The translations under genes and the position numbers were made by a program. The notes under the pieces are model-generated. The model had not been told where the DNA came from. It searched no databases and saw nothing but the letters and a program-made list of their open reading frames with translations. Positions 10,698 to 22,190 of a stretch of 64,000 bases of DNA are shown in pieces; position 1 is the stretch's first letter; each line of letters starts with the position of its first letter. The stretch comes from Sinotaia quadrata (lineage: Eukaryota; Mollusca; Gastropoda; Architaenioglossa; Viviparidae): positions 41,868,664 through 41,932,663 of the forward strand of contig CM054177.1 of assembly GCA_028829895.1 (NCBI GenBank), in the 5' to 3' direction.

Positions 10698-13655
10698 ATG
10701 GACACTTCGGATCTCGAACAGACTATTGCGAGTCTGAGAGAGATAGGTTCCTTGATCGGATACCGAACGGAAGACGAGTTAATGAACTTCGTTAGAACTG
10801 AACTAGACTGGGAAGAGGAACGCGAAAAGAGGAGAGAGGAACACGCGAAAGAGTTAGAACGAATAAAACTCGATGGCGCGTTAGGGATGGAACGGATAGA
10901 GATAGAAGATGATCACCTTACGACTTTGATAGATCTAAGGGTCGATGAACGGATGGGGAGCTTACAGCTCATGGAGATTCTAAAACGCGAACACGGGATA
11001 GGCATATCACTAGAATATAGAGGTGAACAGCTACGTATTTTCGTCTTGCTAGCACTCAATGAAAAGGAAATAGAACACAGGGAAGAAATTAGATCTTCAA
11101 TAAGCTCACGAGCAAAACAGTTGTGTGATAAAGATTTCCAATTCAAAGGGGAAGGGAAGGCTGAAATACGAGATCTAACGTTCGAAATTAGAAAGTTGAA
11201 GAAAGAGAGGCTAAGGCTTATAGAAAGGAAAGAAAGTCTAGAATTAGAATGGTTGTGGACAGAAATCAAAACAGAGTCTAAAATTGTTGGGAAAGGTGAG
11301 GGTACTGTTGACAAATTACGACAGGAAGGTCAGGCCGTGAACTTTGACTTGCCGAGGTCAAACGCCGCGAGCGTGGAGACTGACACACAGAAATTAGTCG
11401 CGCTACCGAACACAGCAGACGAATTAGACAGTTTGATTGAAAACAAAAACAAATGTTTTGACGAAACCATTACAGTTCAACTTGCTAACCAGTTTACAGG
11501 AACAGTTAGCGCACCAAAGCTTGATCTTGAAACAGAGACAAGAAAAGACACTGTTGTTAAGGACTTAATAACACGTGTAGAATTTGGACAAACACATACA
11601 CCGCCGTGTACGTGTGACACCTTGTTTGACGGACTGAATGCGCATGATAAGATAGAGACAGATTCTATCAGTTGTGTACCGTTAAGGTGTGATGAAACTT
11701 CTAGCAACACAGTGACTGATTTTTCTGACAGGACAAATATGCATGAGAAGATAGAAACAGATTCTATCGGTTGTGTATTGTTGAAGGGCAGTGACGCATC
11801 GACTGAGTCTACTGACCGAACTGTTAGTTTAAGAGAGAATGTGCTCGCTACGAAGACTGACATCGGTAGATCTCGATCTCCGATGATTGACGTGAGTCAT
11901 GACGTAATTTTGGAACACAAGATTATTGCGTTATGCGAGGTTTCGAGTGCTAACACATTGATAGCCAGGGAAACAGAAGTATTTGATCCAGATGACAGCA
12001 TAGGTAGCATTACAGACGAAGACAATGTGCCTATGATAAATTCATTTACTTCAGATGACATGACAGTTGTCAGAGCTGAGACAGAGTTCTTTTCCAAACG
12101 TGACATGGAAGAAGATATAGTCGAAAACTGTACAGGGACGGTCGACGATAACAATGCATGTGTACTGACGTGTATACACGCAGTTGTCAGAGACATGGCA
12201 GAACTGTCTGCAGATAAATCACTTAATGGACTTAGTGACGTAGACAGAAGCCACGGTACATGGACTACCTTTATTGACTCACCTGTTGAGATAAAGGAAT
12301 GTCGTGAGTACGTACCAAAAACTGAGACAAGTGGAAGTAAGGAGGAGGGGGTTTCATTAACTGATAGGTTCCTTGGTTCACTGATGAAAAGTACGGAGTG
12401 TAATCCCGAATTGATCAAAGACACAGTACAAATGAGTGACAGAACTAGATTGATAGATAATGAAAACCGGAGTGACGGACTGATAACCAGAGTAGGTGGG
12501 GCATCAGGACTGTTACTGACATCAGATGCAGAGAATTATGATAGAGGAAACAGTGGGAGTGTAGCCTACAACACACAGAGAATAGACATAGCGATGTTAT
12601 TCATTGTGACAGGTGACATTCACTGCCAGTTAGTGACTGAGACTGACAGAATTTCCATCGTAGATTCTGACGACCTGATGAGAAGACATATTGAATTAAC
12701 TGAGTCAGTGGAGACAGATTATGTTAGTTCAATAAACGGTATGGTCCAGGGGAGACAATCAGTAACTCTTGGGGAGTTTAAAACAGAACCCTTGTTCATA
12801 CAACCACGGGAGTCTGACTTGCTAGCGAGTGAGTCTGACCACACAGTGACTAGAGTCACAAAAGAGACACAGACTTATGTTGTCAAGGAGAGAGACAAAT
12901 TGACAGACATAACAGTCGAACACCTAGTTGTGAATGGGTTAAAACAGAAAACAACTAGTGGGACGAGGTATTTCACTTCAGTCTATGATAAGATCAGGAG
13001 AACGGAACCTCCAGATTTAGGGGAGAAGCTAATGTTGCAATTCAGGTACTTCAGAGAGACTGGTAGCCGCTACAGAGCACATTTGCAAACCTATGACGTT
13101 AGACTAGATGCGAAATGGACCCATAGTAGATCTGACGCCATTCCGACAAAAGACGTTGAGTGCATGCGAACTAGAAACGTTCAATGTGTACACAATGACG
13201 TAACTACAAATGCACGAAACACCAAGAGAGCAAATTTCCATTTGCGTGAGCTCAGTGACAAGGCTAAGAGCGATAGATTTGAAATTCAGACTTCGCATAG
13301 TCAAGGCCACAGTGACACTGACATGATACGAAACGTATCGAGAAGTTTAAAACTGTTAGACAGGGTAGAGACCAGTCATGCAGAAACTGACACTACCAAA
13401 AACATTTTAAACTTGACAAGTACTTTGGAGAGTTTTGAAAGAGATCATGACGATAAAACACTTCAAGGACGTACTTACCGGACGAGAAATGAAAAGTCTA
13501 AACTTGACATGCAATATATTGCACCTCACAGTGACATTCTGACGAACAGAGTAAGAAAGAAAGAATACAGTTGTCATGCCATAGACATGTTGACACACAT
13601 GGACGATGACGTGTATTGGGGTTGGGATAGAACTACGAAGATAGCGCAGCAGTAG
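10698..13655 (+). CDS. Retroelement ORF, gag-like N-terminus, unknown remainder
   Basis: An intact 985-codon ORF starting ATG GAC ACT, the only long ORF of the element. Residues 1 to about 230 are very rich in Glu, Lys and Arg, and probably coiled-coil (EEEREKRREEHAKELERIK). This resembles the charged N-termini of invertebrate Ty3/Gypsy Gag proteins. The remaining about 750 residues are rich in Thr, Ser and Asp. They contain a short internal duplication (HDKIETDSI and HEKIETDSI, encoded near 11640 and 11742) and match nothing I recognise. No CCHC zinc knuckle, no DTG/DSG protease motif, no YxDD and no DDE integrase pattern is visible. The protein could be an unusual structural Gag, or a Gag fragment fused to captured or freely evolving sequence. 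The open frame over 2.9 kb in an AT-rich region argues for selection or very recent origin. Confidence 0.75.
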   Translation: MDTSDLEQTIASLREIGSLIGYRTEDELMNFVRTELDWEEEREKRREEHAKELERIKLDGALGMERIEIEDDHLTTLIDLRVDERMGSLQLMEILKREHGIGISLEYRGEQLRIFVLLALNEKEIEHREEIRSSISSRAKQLCDKDFQFKGEGKAEIRDLTFEIRKLKKERLRLIERKESLELEWLWTEIKTESKIVGKGEGTVDKLRQEGQAVNFDLPRSNAASVETDTQKLVALPNTADELDSLIENKNKCFDETITVQLANQFTGTVSAPKLDLETETRKDTVVKDLITRVEFGQTHTPPCTCDTLFDGLNAHDKIETDSISCVPLRCDETSSNTVTDFSDRTNMHEKIETDSIGCVLLKGSDASTESTDRTVSLRENVLATKTDIGRSRSPMIDVSHDVILEHKIIALCEVSSANTLIARETEVFDPDDSIGSITDEDNVPMINSFTSDDMTVVRAETEFFSKRDMEEDIVENCTGTVDDNNACVLTCIHAVVRDMAELSADKSLNGLSDVDRSHGTWTTFIDSPVEIKECREYVPKTETSGSKEEGVSLTDRFLGSLMKSTECNPELIKDTVQMSDRTRLIDNENRSDGLITRVGGASGLLLTSDAENYDRGNSGSVAYNTQRIDIAMLFIVTGDIHCQLVTETDRISIVDSDDLMRRHIELTESVETDYVSSINGMVQGRQSVTLGEFKTEPLFIQPRESDLLASESDHTVTRVTKETQTYVVKERDKLTDITVEHLVVNGLKQKTTSGTRYFTSVYDKIRRTEPPDLGEKLMLQFRYFRETGSRYRAHLQTYDVRLDAKWTHSRSDAIPTKDVECMRTRNVQCVHNDVTTNARNTKRANFHLRELSDKAKSDRFEIQTSHSQGHSDTDMIRNVSRSLKLLDRVETSHAETDTTKNILNLTSTLESFERDHDDKTLQGRTYRTRNEKSKLDMQYIAPHSDILTNRVRKKEYSCHAIDMLTHMDDDVYWGWDRTTKIAQQ

Positions 13656-14320
13656 AAATAATGATTTGATACCTTCTTTGAATTTTCATTATTTTCTTGT
13701 TGTACCGTAGTTGGTGGTTGTTATTGTAAATATGTTGGACATTTCATAAAAACTTGGGACAAGCTATAACACTGATTGAATTGTGTTAGTGTTGTAACTC
13801 TGAATATGACAGGTAGACTGATAGATGGTTCATTGAGTTGGTAATTCACAAACTCTGATATTGGGTTGATACAGGAAATCGATATCTGGAACTTTTCATA
13901 ACCTGCATATTGATAGTGTTGTTCATTGGAAGTCAATTTTTTGATCACACTATTGTTGGATACGTATTCAGTGGAATTGGTTGATGTTGAATTTCTATTC
14001 TGAATAATCTGGTTAGATCAAACTAGGTTGTGTGTGAACTACTGATTATTGGGACAGATAGTGAGAATTTCAGAACATGTTATTCCATTGGATGGATGTC
14101 TATTAAATTAGACTGGACCTTTTCTTAAATCATTTTAATTGATTTTTTCTTAAATCATTTTTCTTTGATTTCTGAAGTGAGAAATATTGTATGAGAGTGC
14201 CGTTAATCTAGAGTTGATTTCTCTGCCGCGTTACATTATTTCTAGTTATGTTGAAATTTTTTAATTGTAAATTTTTTCTTCATTTTGCACTTCTACATTT
14301 CATAACACATAATTTGTAGG
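13656..14320 (+). other. 3' non-coding part of the LTR element
   Basis: About 660 bp of AT-rich sequence between the ORF stop and the terminal hairpin. There is no ORF of note and no pol remnant that I can see. Confidence 0.5.
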
Positions 14321-14351
14321 AGGCATTTATCTTTTGGTAAGATAAACGCCT
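14321..14351 (+). promoter_or_regulatory. Hairpin just before the polypurine tract
   Basis: AGGCATTTATCTT and AAGATAAACGCCT form a 13-bp stem with one imperfect pair around a 5-nt loop, ending two bases before the purine tract of the element. It could protect or position the 3' end or act as a transport element; the function is unknown. Confidence 0.5.
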
Positions 14352-14352
14352 C

Positions 14353-14365
14353 AAAAGCAAGGGGG
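14353..14365 (+). other. Polypurine tract
   Basis: AAAAGCAAGGGGG directly abuts the 3' LTR, the expected position of the plus-strand primer in LTR retroelements (one pyrimidine interrupts it). Confidence 0.75.
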
Positions 14366-15493
14366 TGTGACGATGTGTGACAAATTCTGTGTCATGACCT
14401 CGTGACCCAATTGCTCGTTTCAAAATTAAATTTTTGAACGGACCTTTGTTGAAATTCACCCGTGATACATCAGTATCGAGAGAAGCTTTCTAGCAAGGTC
14501 GGATTGTTGCATAACTTTAGGCCAGTGTCCAGCACCTTCGAGATCAACAACATACCACGTGAGCGGTCACGTGATGCGTTCAATGTAGTTCATAAAATAC
14601 GATCATAACGCGCCAAAATTCTCACTCACTTCCAGACCGGCAGACACACCAGGCAGCTTTAACATTAGCTCGTCCCGCCGCCATACCAGAGTCGTAAGAG
14701 AGTCGAAGATGAACCCGCGCTAGAGCAGTAAAATCTACTTTTAAGAGCCGGGTTCTTCTTATGTTATTCCTCTCTACCTTCGTACTTCTTGAGTCGTACA
14801 CCGACTCGGGCGTCTTCATGACCCATACGTAAAAGTACATCGTGTTAACTACGGTTAACGATCGTCGCAAGTACATTAGCGATGCAGTAATTGAGTGGAC
14901 ATTGACTGTTATGCTATGCGGTACTGACGATGAGCCAAAGGATGTGGACCAGTTCTAACCAGTTGAACCCCACATGCGACCAAGAGTGTAGTTAAGTATA
15001 TCTACTAGGGTCCAGAATCAAGTGACTATTTGGCAACAGAAAAGCAAATTCTCGTTAGAACTTTTAACCAGGACGGTAAATGAGAGAACGACGCTGTGTA
15101 GAATTAAGACGTCGTGTCGTAATTAATCGTTGCTGTTAATTGTTAAACTTATTAAATCTTATTTCATTTTGTTAAGAACCTCTTTTTGTAGTAAATTGTA
15201 TGCATATAGACCAAATGGGATTGGATGGGGGCTGTCTGAGCTAAACGAATGACGTAATGAATGCATATGAATCTAAGAGAGTTTTTAACGATTTCCAATC
15301 TAGCTAATGTACGCAAATTATCAGTTTCGTAAATCTGTGATCTAGACTACAAAGATGCATTTTTAATTTAGTCGAATGATGATTTGAGCAACCAGTCTGT
15401 TTAGGTTAAACGAGAGAGAATTAATTTAAATAGTGAATTAAAGTTCTATAATTTCCTAAGCAGGGTCTTTAAATAAATACTGGAAACGTAACA
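14366..15493 (+). repeat. 3' LTR
   Basis: Direct copy of the 5' LTR, the same 1128-bp length and apparently the same sequence. It is preceded by the purine tract and followed directly by the ATGAC duplication. Confidence 0.95.
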
Positions 15494-15498
15494 ATGAC

Positions 15499-15815
15499 TA
15501 CCCAGTAGGTAAAATACGAATCATTTTCACTAACCAGGTATAATAAGAATCATTTTCGATACCCAGTGTTTATGCATAATACGACAAAGTACTTAAAATA
15601 CTCCTCTTTCTTTTCAAGTACTTCACTGTAATATCACACAATACCTAACAATAATGACATTCTCTACTGCCAATATATACATAGATATACCTAAAAATAA
15701 TGACAATTCTCTACTGCCAGTATATATACCTAACAATAATGACATTCTCTACTGCCAGTATATATACCTAACAATAATGACATTATCTATTGCTAATATA
15801 TATATATATATATGC
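15499..15815. repeat. 37-bp-type tandem repeat after the LTR element
   Basis: Four to five units of ATACCTAACAATAATGACAT then TCTCTACTGCCAGTATAT, ending in (TA)n. Degenerate forms extend to both sides. Confidence 0.75.
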
Positions 15816-16164
15816 ATTACAACAAAATTCTGAACACAGTTACCATTGTCCTCATCTCAATTACTTTATTACAGTTAATACGACAAAAGTATTATTAAAC
15901 CAAAAACCTCTTCTCTATAAGCCTGTACATATAAAAAAAACAAAATGTTCAACAGAATGGACATTCTTTATTGCCCGTTACATATCATACACCCAGAATA
16001 CTTAACACAAAAATCATTGTTTACTACCCGGTACATTTAGAAGCAATGTGATTAGGTGGGGGAATACATAAGTAGTGTTATGACTAACTAAAAGGGATTG
16101 TCTGATACATTTTTTTAAGTCACATGTGCAACCTGCATATTAATGGCAACACAGAAGAATTATT
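15816..16164. other. Non-coding
   Basis: No gene or clear repeat seen. Confidence 0.45.
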
Positions 16165-16836
16165 TGTTTAAATAACAACTCAAATCATGATAAATGGCAT
16201 TATTATAATTATATATTATAGTAGTGCTTGTAGTCGTGGTTTTGTAGTGGTTTAAAAACAACTCAAATCATGATAAATGGCATTATTATTCTTATATATT
16301 ATAGTAGTGCTTGTAGTCGTGGTTTTGTAGTGGTTTAAATAACAACTCAAATCATGATAAATGGCATTATTATTATTATATATTATAGTAGTGCTTGTAG
16401 TCGTGGTTTTGTAGTGGTTTAAATAACAACTCAAATCATGATAAATGGCATTATTATTATTATACATTATAGTAGTGCTTGTAGTCGTGGTTTTGTAGTG
16501 GTTTAAATAACAACTCAAATCATGATAAATGGCATTATTATTATTATACATTATAGTAGTGCTTGTAGTCGTGGTTTTGTAGTGGTTTAAATAACAACTC
16601 AAATCATGATAAATGGCATTATTATTATTATACATTATAGTAGTGCTTGTAGTCGTGGTTTTGTAGTGGTTTAAATAACAACTCAAATCATGATAAATGG
16701 CATTATTATTAGTATATATTATAGTAGTGCTTGTAGTCGTGGTTTTGTAGTGGTTTAAATAACAACTCAAATCATGATAGATGGCATTATTATTATTATA
16801 TATTATAGTAGTGCTTGTAGTCGTGGTTTTGTAGTG
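16165..16836. repeat. 84-bp minisatellite, eight units
   Basis: Eight units of 83-84 bp containing AACAACTCAAATCATGATAA and GTAGTGCTTGTAGTCGTGG, almost identical. Because 84 is a multiple of three, the reverse strand is open for about 170 codons; this is a repeat artefact. Confidence 0.95.
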
Positions 16837-17190
16837 GTTGCAGTAATATTAAGGGTAGTGGTTATAGGAGTGGTTGTAGTAATGGTTGTAATAGTGGTTT
16901 AGTAGTGGTTGTAGTAGTGGTTTAGTAGTGGTTGCAATAATAGTTGTAGTAGTGGATGCAATAATAGTTGTAGTAGTGGTTGTAGGAGTGGTGGTAGTAA
17001 TAGTTGTAATAGTAATGGTTGATGTAGTGGTTGCAATAATAGTTGTAAGAGTGGTGGTAGTAATAGTTGTAATAGTAATGGTTGGGGTAGTGGTTAAATA
17101 GTGGTTGCAGCAATAGTTGTAGTAGTGGTTGTAGTAGTGGTTCCAGTAATAGTTGTAATAGAGGTTATAGCAATGCTTGTGGTAACAGTA
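16837..17190. repeat. Degenerate GTTGTAGTAGTG repeat
   Basis: Short units GTGGTTGTAGTAGTGGTT with ATAGTTGTAATAGT variants, continuing the TAGTGGTT end of the adjoining 84-bp array, from which it may derive. Confidence 0.8.
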
Positions 17191-17858
17191 GGAGGACTTA
17201 GTATTAATGTTCCACTGGGAAACAAAAGTAATATAAGTAATAGATTAGAACACTCAAAATAGCAGAGGATACAGCAAATTAAGGTAATATTAGTAGCAGA
17301 TCAGAGAAATAATTTCAGCAGTAGCACTGCAGTAGTAACTGTAGTAAAAGAGTAGCACTGTAAGTAGAGCAGTACTAATAGTGATGCTGTTTGATAAAAT
17401 ATTATTGTAAGAAGGTAAGTTAGTAAAATTCTAGTAAAATTATTAGAGAAGTTGTAAAAGCGATGCTGGTGATAAAATATAATAGTGAGATGTAGATAAG
17501 TTAGTAAAAGTAGTAGTAGTAGTAGCACTAAAGTAGAGCAGTAGTAAAAGTGACGCTGGTGATAAAATATGATAGTATGATTGTCACCACCACATTCCAC
17601 TCTCAGTGATGGATGCAGTAGTGCTGTTACAGTGTTGGTTGCAGTAGATGGAATCAGAAGCAGAAAGCGAATCGGCATGACAGCAGATGGCAGCGGTTTT
17701 GATTTTCAAGGGAAACAACTTACTTCTTAAGATGATTTGGCAGCTTTCCTCCCTTTGATCAAAGTTTGTTAAGCCCAGTAAATATTTGAACACCTTTTCT
17801 TTCTATACAATTTTTTTTAGTTTTGGGGGGTTATGATGGCTTCGATGTTAATGACAAA
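17191..17858. other. Non-coding
   Basis: No gene seen. Short decayed repeats of GTGATGCTGGTGATAAAATAT type occur at 17380-17580. Confidence 0.45.
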
Positions 17859-18046
17859 AGCATTTCATAGCTAGACAAATGCATTTCATAGCTAGACAAA
17901 AGCATTTCATAGTTAGTCAAATGCATTTCATAGTTAGTCAAATGCATTTCATAGCTAGACAAAAGCATTTCATAGCTAGACAAATGCATTTCATAGCTAG
18001 ACAAATGCATTTCATAGCTAGACAAATGCATTTCATAGCTAGACAA
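17859..18046. repeat. 21-bp minisatellite, nine units
   Basis: Nine units of GCATTTCATAGCTAGACAAAT with AAAAGC and GTTAGTC variants. Both strands are open over it because the unit is a multiple of three. Confidence 0.95.
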
Positions 18047-19870
18047 ATTTCTTTTATAACCATAAAAATGACCATGCAGTTAGATATGCATGTCAAAACC
18101 AAAATGACCATGTAGTTTGTGATGCACCCATGAAAATAAACAGTATTTAATTTATGCCATTTATTGGAACTAATATTGTTTAAATGTGAAATCTATATTT
18201 ATGTAGATTTTATGATGTAGTATTGACCACATTAGTTGTTTTTAATATATGTAAAAAGATCTCTCATTCGGTGAATAGATTAGCTATGATTTGGTTAGAG
18301 TGAAATGTACTAACATGCAAGTCGGAAACTGTATAAACTTTAATTGATAGAAATCAGAACATTAAAGCATTTGAAGATTACTCAGTGACAACAGTACTGA
18401 AGAAAGTGACTTATACCGAATTACTGACCAATTAAAGTTCACCTTGAATTGTCATTTGTATAATCATACTCTATTATAAATTGATATTTCAGTTATTAGT
18501 AATATAATGTGGAAGCTTTTTTGTCTGTGATAGAATAAAATTAAGCCCCCCCTTTTTTTTTTGCCTGACTTTTGCTGTTAATACAAATTTCTTATTACGT
18601 TTTCTTCAACTCATTGTTGAACCTTTATCATTTCATATGTGTGTAATCTTATTTTATAATGTTTGTAATGTCTTTTTACTGTTAATTGTTGGTGATAACA
18701 CCGTAGAGCTCTTGAGTCTTTCATTAGCTTAGTAGCCTTTGGAGTCTGTGAGTTTGTCACCTTCACCCGTAGCATTATTGGGGGTGGTTTTTAAACCGGG
18801 CAAAAAGAAGTACGGGTGCCAAGCACGACACAATTTGGACATATTCATTTCATAATCAGACTACTGAACCAGATACTTACCGAGCTCGATACAAGAGGAA
18901 GCCTACAGTCATTATGTAGGAACCATAACTCAGGATGAAGAACGTTAAGCACAAAGCACACGTGCCTGCTTGCATATAAGAAATGTGAACACAATAAGGC
19001 ATAGTTAATTAGCATAACTTTATTGTTCGATTTCATTGTATTTCTCAACAACGTTTTGTTTCACACGTACATGATTGATCGCTATCTTTAACGTAGGGGT
19101 CACTTTAAATACGTCCTACAAATGTTGACTTTCTGTTCTTTTGCTCATTCGTTTTACTACAATACAATTTACTTCCCGTTTAACAACGAAACAGGAGATC
19201 GACATTAACTTCTTCCACTTGCCTTGCGTGTCCATCTAAATATATTTATAGCAAAGAACATAAACAAACTTAAATGTACAGTCAGATAACTGTGTGTCCG
19301 TGGTTCTGTAGGATTTATGTATGTACGTTACGTACGCGTGCGTATGCATTTAAGGGTGCACATGCTTGTGAGTTTGTGTGTGTAGGTGTGTGTTTGCGTT
19401 TATGATCATGTGTGTGAAAGACATTGTGTCTATGTGTGAGTGTGTATATGTGTGTTCATGCGAGCATATGTGTATATCTTTTAATATTTGTGTGTTTGTA
19501 CATGGGCATGTGTAATGTGTATTGTTTTCATAAGGTTTGCTTTAAAATAAATAATAGTCATGTATATTTTGTTTTAAAGACCTAGTGACATATGACTATG
19601 ACGTTACGTGTACAGTAATCAATTGCTATGGCTGCAGTGAAGTGTATGACATATTTGCTTACGTCCCTTGCAGTACTCATTTTCACAATGGGAAGGCACC
19701 TGAGTTGTCGGGTATGACACAATCCAAATAAGATCTCTGTTAACCCAATAAGCATCTACCTGGACATGACCCACATTATCCCATATTCTGATTTTGGGCA
19801 AGAGACACACAGTTCATTTATTTTGAGCAAGAGACATAAAATTCATTTATTTCGAAACCTTACTTTACTC
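18047..19870. other. Non-coding
   Basis: No gene seen. A GT-rich stretch lies at 19370-19530. Confidence 0.5.
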
Positions 19871-20125
19871 TAGATCCTGTTATACCTTCAGCTGAAAGCA
19901 AACGAACATAGTCGCTCGTTAAAAATCATGTTCAGGGATAAGGTGAGAGGTTCTGAGACAAACGAACATTATACCTCTAGCTAAACTCATTTTCAAGGAT
20001 AGGGTGAGAGGTTTTGAGACAAACGAACATTATACCTCTAGCTAAACTCATGTTCAAGAATAAGGTGAGAGGTTTTGAGACAAACGAACATTACATCTCT
20101 AGCTAAAATCATGTTCTGGGATAAG
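19871..20125. repeat. 61-bp tandem repeat, about four units
   Basis: Units of GAGACAAACGAACATTATAC, CTCTAGCTAAACTCATGTTC and AGGATAAGGTGAGAGGTT, three clear and one decayed. Confidence 0.85.
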
Positions 20126-21130
20126 GTGATGTTTGGCAGCTAAAAAGCCTCATATATCTTGCTAATCTTTTATTTATTTATCTGGGCATAATTATTTTAA
20201 TTACAAGGTCACGTACGATCTAGGATAGGGAGAAACTGAGACAACTGTGGCCAACATCTCAATTACCATGGCGACGAATTCTTGAATAAAGGCCTCGTAT
20301 GCTTTGCTTGATGGCTAGGATGTGAGACAAGCAAAAACTAAGATCGTTATTTACTTATCCACGAATTCTTTACTAATGCATCATTTACGTTTTGGGGATA
20401 AGTTGATGTCATTAATCAAACTTGCATCAATTCTCTGTGAACATGGCCGTTATATTGAATAATTTAAGGATCACACACGATCTAAGGTAAAGAGAGGTAA
20501 TTAGATTAGATCAACCTCTCTCAACCTTGCACCCTGGAGGAACCATTGTAATAATTTTCAGATCTCAGGGAACCCATGATTGCTATATCTAAGACGCTTA
20601 TTTTTTCGTTCTCCATTCTCTCGTGGAACCCCTAGAGACCTCTCGCGCAACCACAATTGAGAAACCCCGAACTAGATAGTTAAATTGGCAACGAACTCCT
20701 TAAGAATGGGACAAGTACTAAGGGACTCGGTGGGGTTGTCAGACAAATAGTGCCAATGAATTATTTTATAGTGGGCGTAATCGTTTTATGAAGAGTTACC
20801 TGTACTAGATTCGGCAAGATTGCTGGCTAGGGTAGCTGAGGCCTCTCTCAACACAACCATGGTCTATTATAATTATTAAACTGAAGACTAATGCCTGAAA
20901 TCTCTATTAACATAGCCATTAATTTTCTTAAACTAAAAGGGTAAGTACGATCTGGGATATGGTTAGGTTGCTAGACAATGGTAGCCGAGACCTCTGTTAA
21001 AGAGGCCATGAAGTATTTTTAAAATTAATGATAATGCTTGAGGTATATATTAACAATGTCATAATTTTTGTTTAAACGTAATGGTCAGTACAGTCTGAGA
21101 TACAGTGGTCGGCGTGAGCCTTCCACAATA
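20126..21130. repeat. Degenerate repeat of roughly 120-150 bp
   Basis: Loosely repeated blocks with GTACGATCTGGGATA, GGCAAC or GCTAGACAA, and GAGACCTCTGTTAA-type words, apparently very old. A hAT-like element interrupts it at 20505-20685. Confidence 0.5.
20505..20685. mobile_element. Small hAT-like inverted-repeat element
   Basis: The left part CTCTCAACCTTGCACCCTGG with AGGAACC and the right part GGAACCCCTAGAGACCTC with TTGAGAAACCCC form imperfect inverted ends around about 100 bp. This TTCTCAA...GGTTCC organisation is typical of non-autonomous hAT elements. No target duplication could be fixed. Confidence 0.45.
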
Positions 21131-21199
21131 CTGGTCACTGAGCCAAAGTTCGTCCGAGAGCAAGTTTTAGAATCCGTTAGCACTGGATAGTGAAACACT

Positions 21200-21335
21200 T
21201 TTGATATGGTGTTAAAGTCCTGTCGTCTACAAATAAAGTGTTTTATTCCAATCGAAAGATAATGGTGTTAATGTCCTGTCGTCTACAAATAAAATGTTTT
21301 ATTCCAATTGAAAGATAATGGTTGAAATATCATAG
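21200..21335. repeat. Tandem duplication, about 61 bp
   Basis: Two units of GTTAA-GTCCTGTCGTCTACAA followed by ATAAA-TGTTTTATTCCAAT and GAAAGATAATG. Confidence 0.85.
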
Positions 21336-22190
21336 ATTACTGAAATTAACTGAATAAAGTTTTAGCACTATAGATTATATATGTTGCGATTTGGGGATGT
21401 TAATTTGTTGATCTGTTCATTTCTTTGGCTTTTAATATTTGGTTACTTTGCTTGCTTTCTTGCTTGTTCTTTTTTTGTTTACGAGGTGGACAGTTTGAGA
21501 TTTTAGTTGATTATTTATTTCATATTGGTATTCTGTTAGTAAGTGTATGTGTACGTATTGTATGTGTATTTGTGTGTGTATACGCGTATGTGGTTGTGCG
21601 TATGTGTATGTGTACGTGTAAGGGTGTCTGGGGGTGCTTATTAATGAAACAAAAACGACAAAAGTAATACAGTTTGGTTCTATTTTCTTGAATGCTTCAA
21701 TAAGCGACTATCAGTTGATGATGATGATGATCATGGTCATGACGACGATGATGATTATGACGACGACGATGATGAAGATTATGATGATGACGACGACATA
21801 TATTAGCAAATACTTCCTAATCACTGTGACTCATTTGTTAGCGTCATGATTTATAATTGACGCTGGATGTAAATTACCTGACCAAACCCGTAATAGAAAC
21901 AATACAACAATAACAAAGAAAAAGAGACAAAACAATAATCAACAAGAGCAATATTACAAAAATATTCACAGTGTAATAAAGAAAACACAAAGCAAAGTCG
22001 CATTACTATTAATATTACACAAGTATCTCATCTCAAATTCGTTAACAATATCACACACCGATTTTACAGTCTTCGTCCTCACGACTCGGTGTCAAAAAGC
22101 TTTCCAAATCTGTGTTTTGTTATTAGAGTGTCTCGTGGTCTTAAAAATAGTATGCTACGTGCTTGGGCGATAACACGTCCAATGATATCT
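21336..22190. other. Non-coding with (GAT/GAC)n
   Basis: No gene seen. A GT-rich tract is at 21545-21630 and a (GAT)/(GAC) tract at 21715-21800. Confidence 0.5.

Larger units (their letters stand above)
8961..15493 (+). mobile_element. Complete young LTR retroelement without visible pol
   Basis: A 6533-bp element bounded by two direct 1128-bp LTRs that start TGTGACG and end GTAACA. It is flanked by the 5-bp duplication ATGAC (8956-8960 and 15494-15498). A primer-binding-like site follows the 5' LTR, and a purine tract precedes the 3' LTR. The 4277-bp interior carries a single long ORF (10698-13655) and no recognisable protease, reverse transcriptase, RNase H or integrase. LTRs that look identical by eye imply a recent insertion. 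By structure it is a non-autonomous (LARD- or TR-GAG-like) element that would need enzymes supplied by a related full element. A much diverged relative of its LTR lies at about 38092-39700. Confidence 0.93.

Noticed and set aside
11477..12424. Reverse-strand ORFs of 128 and 175 codons in the retroelement
   Set aside because: Shadows of the 985-codon forward ORF, Ser/Leu-rich as expected from complemented Asp/Thr/Glu codons.
16252..16770. 172-codon reverse ORF
   Set aside because: 84-bp minisatellite artefact.
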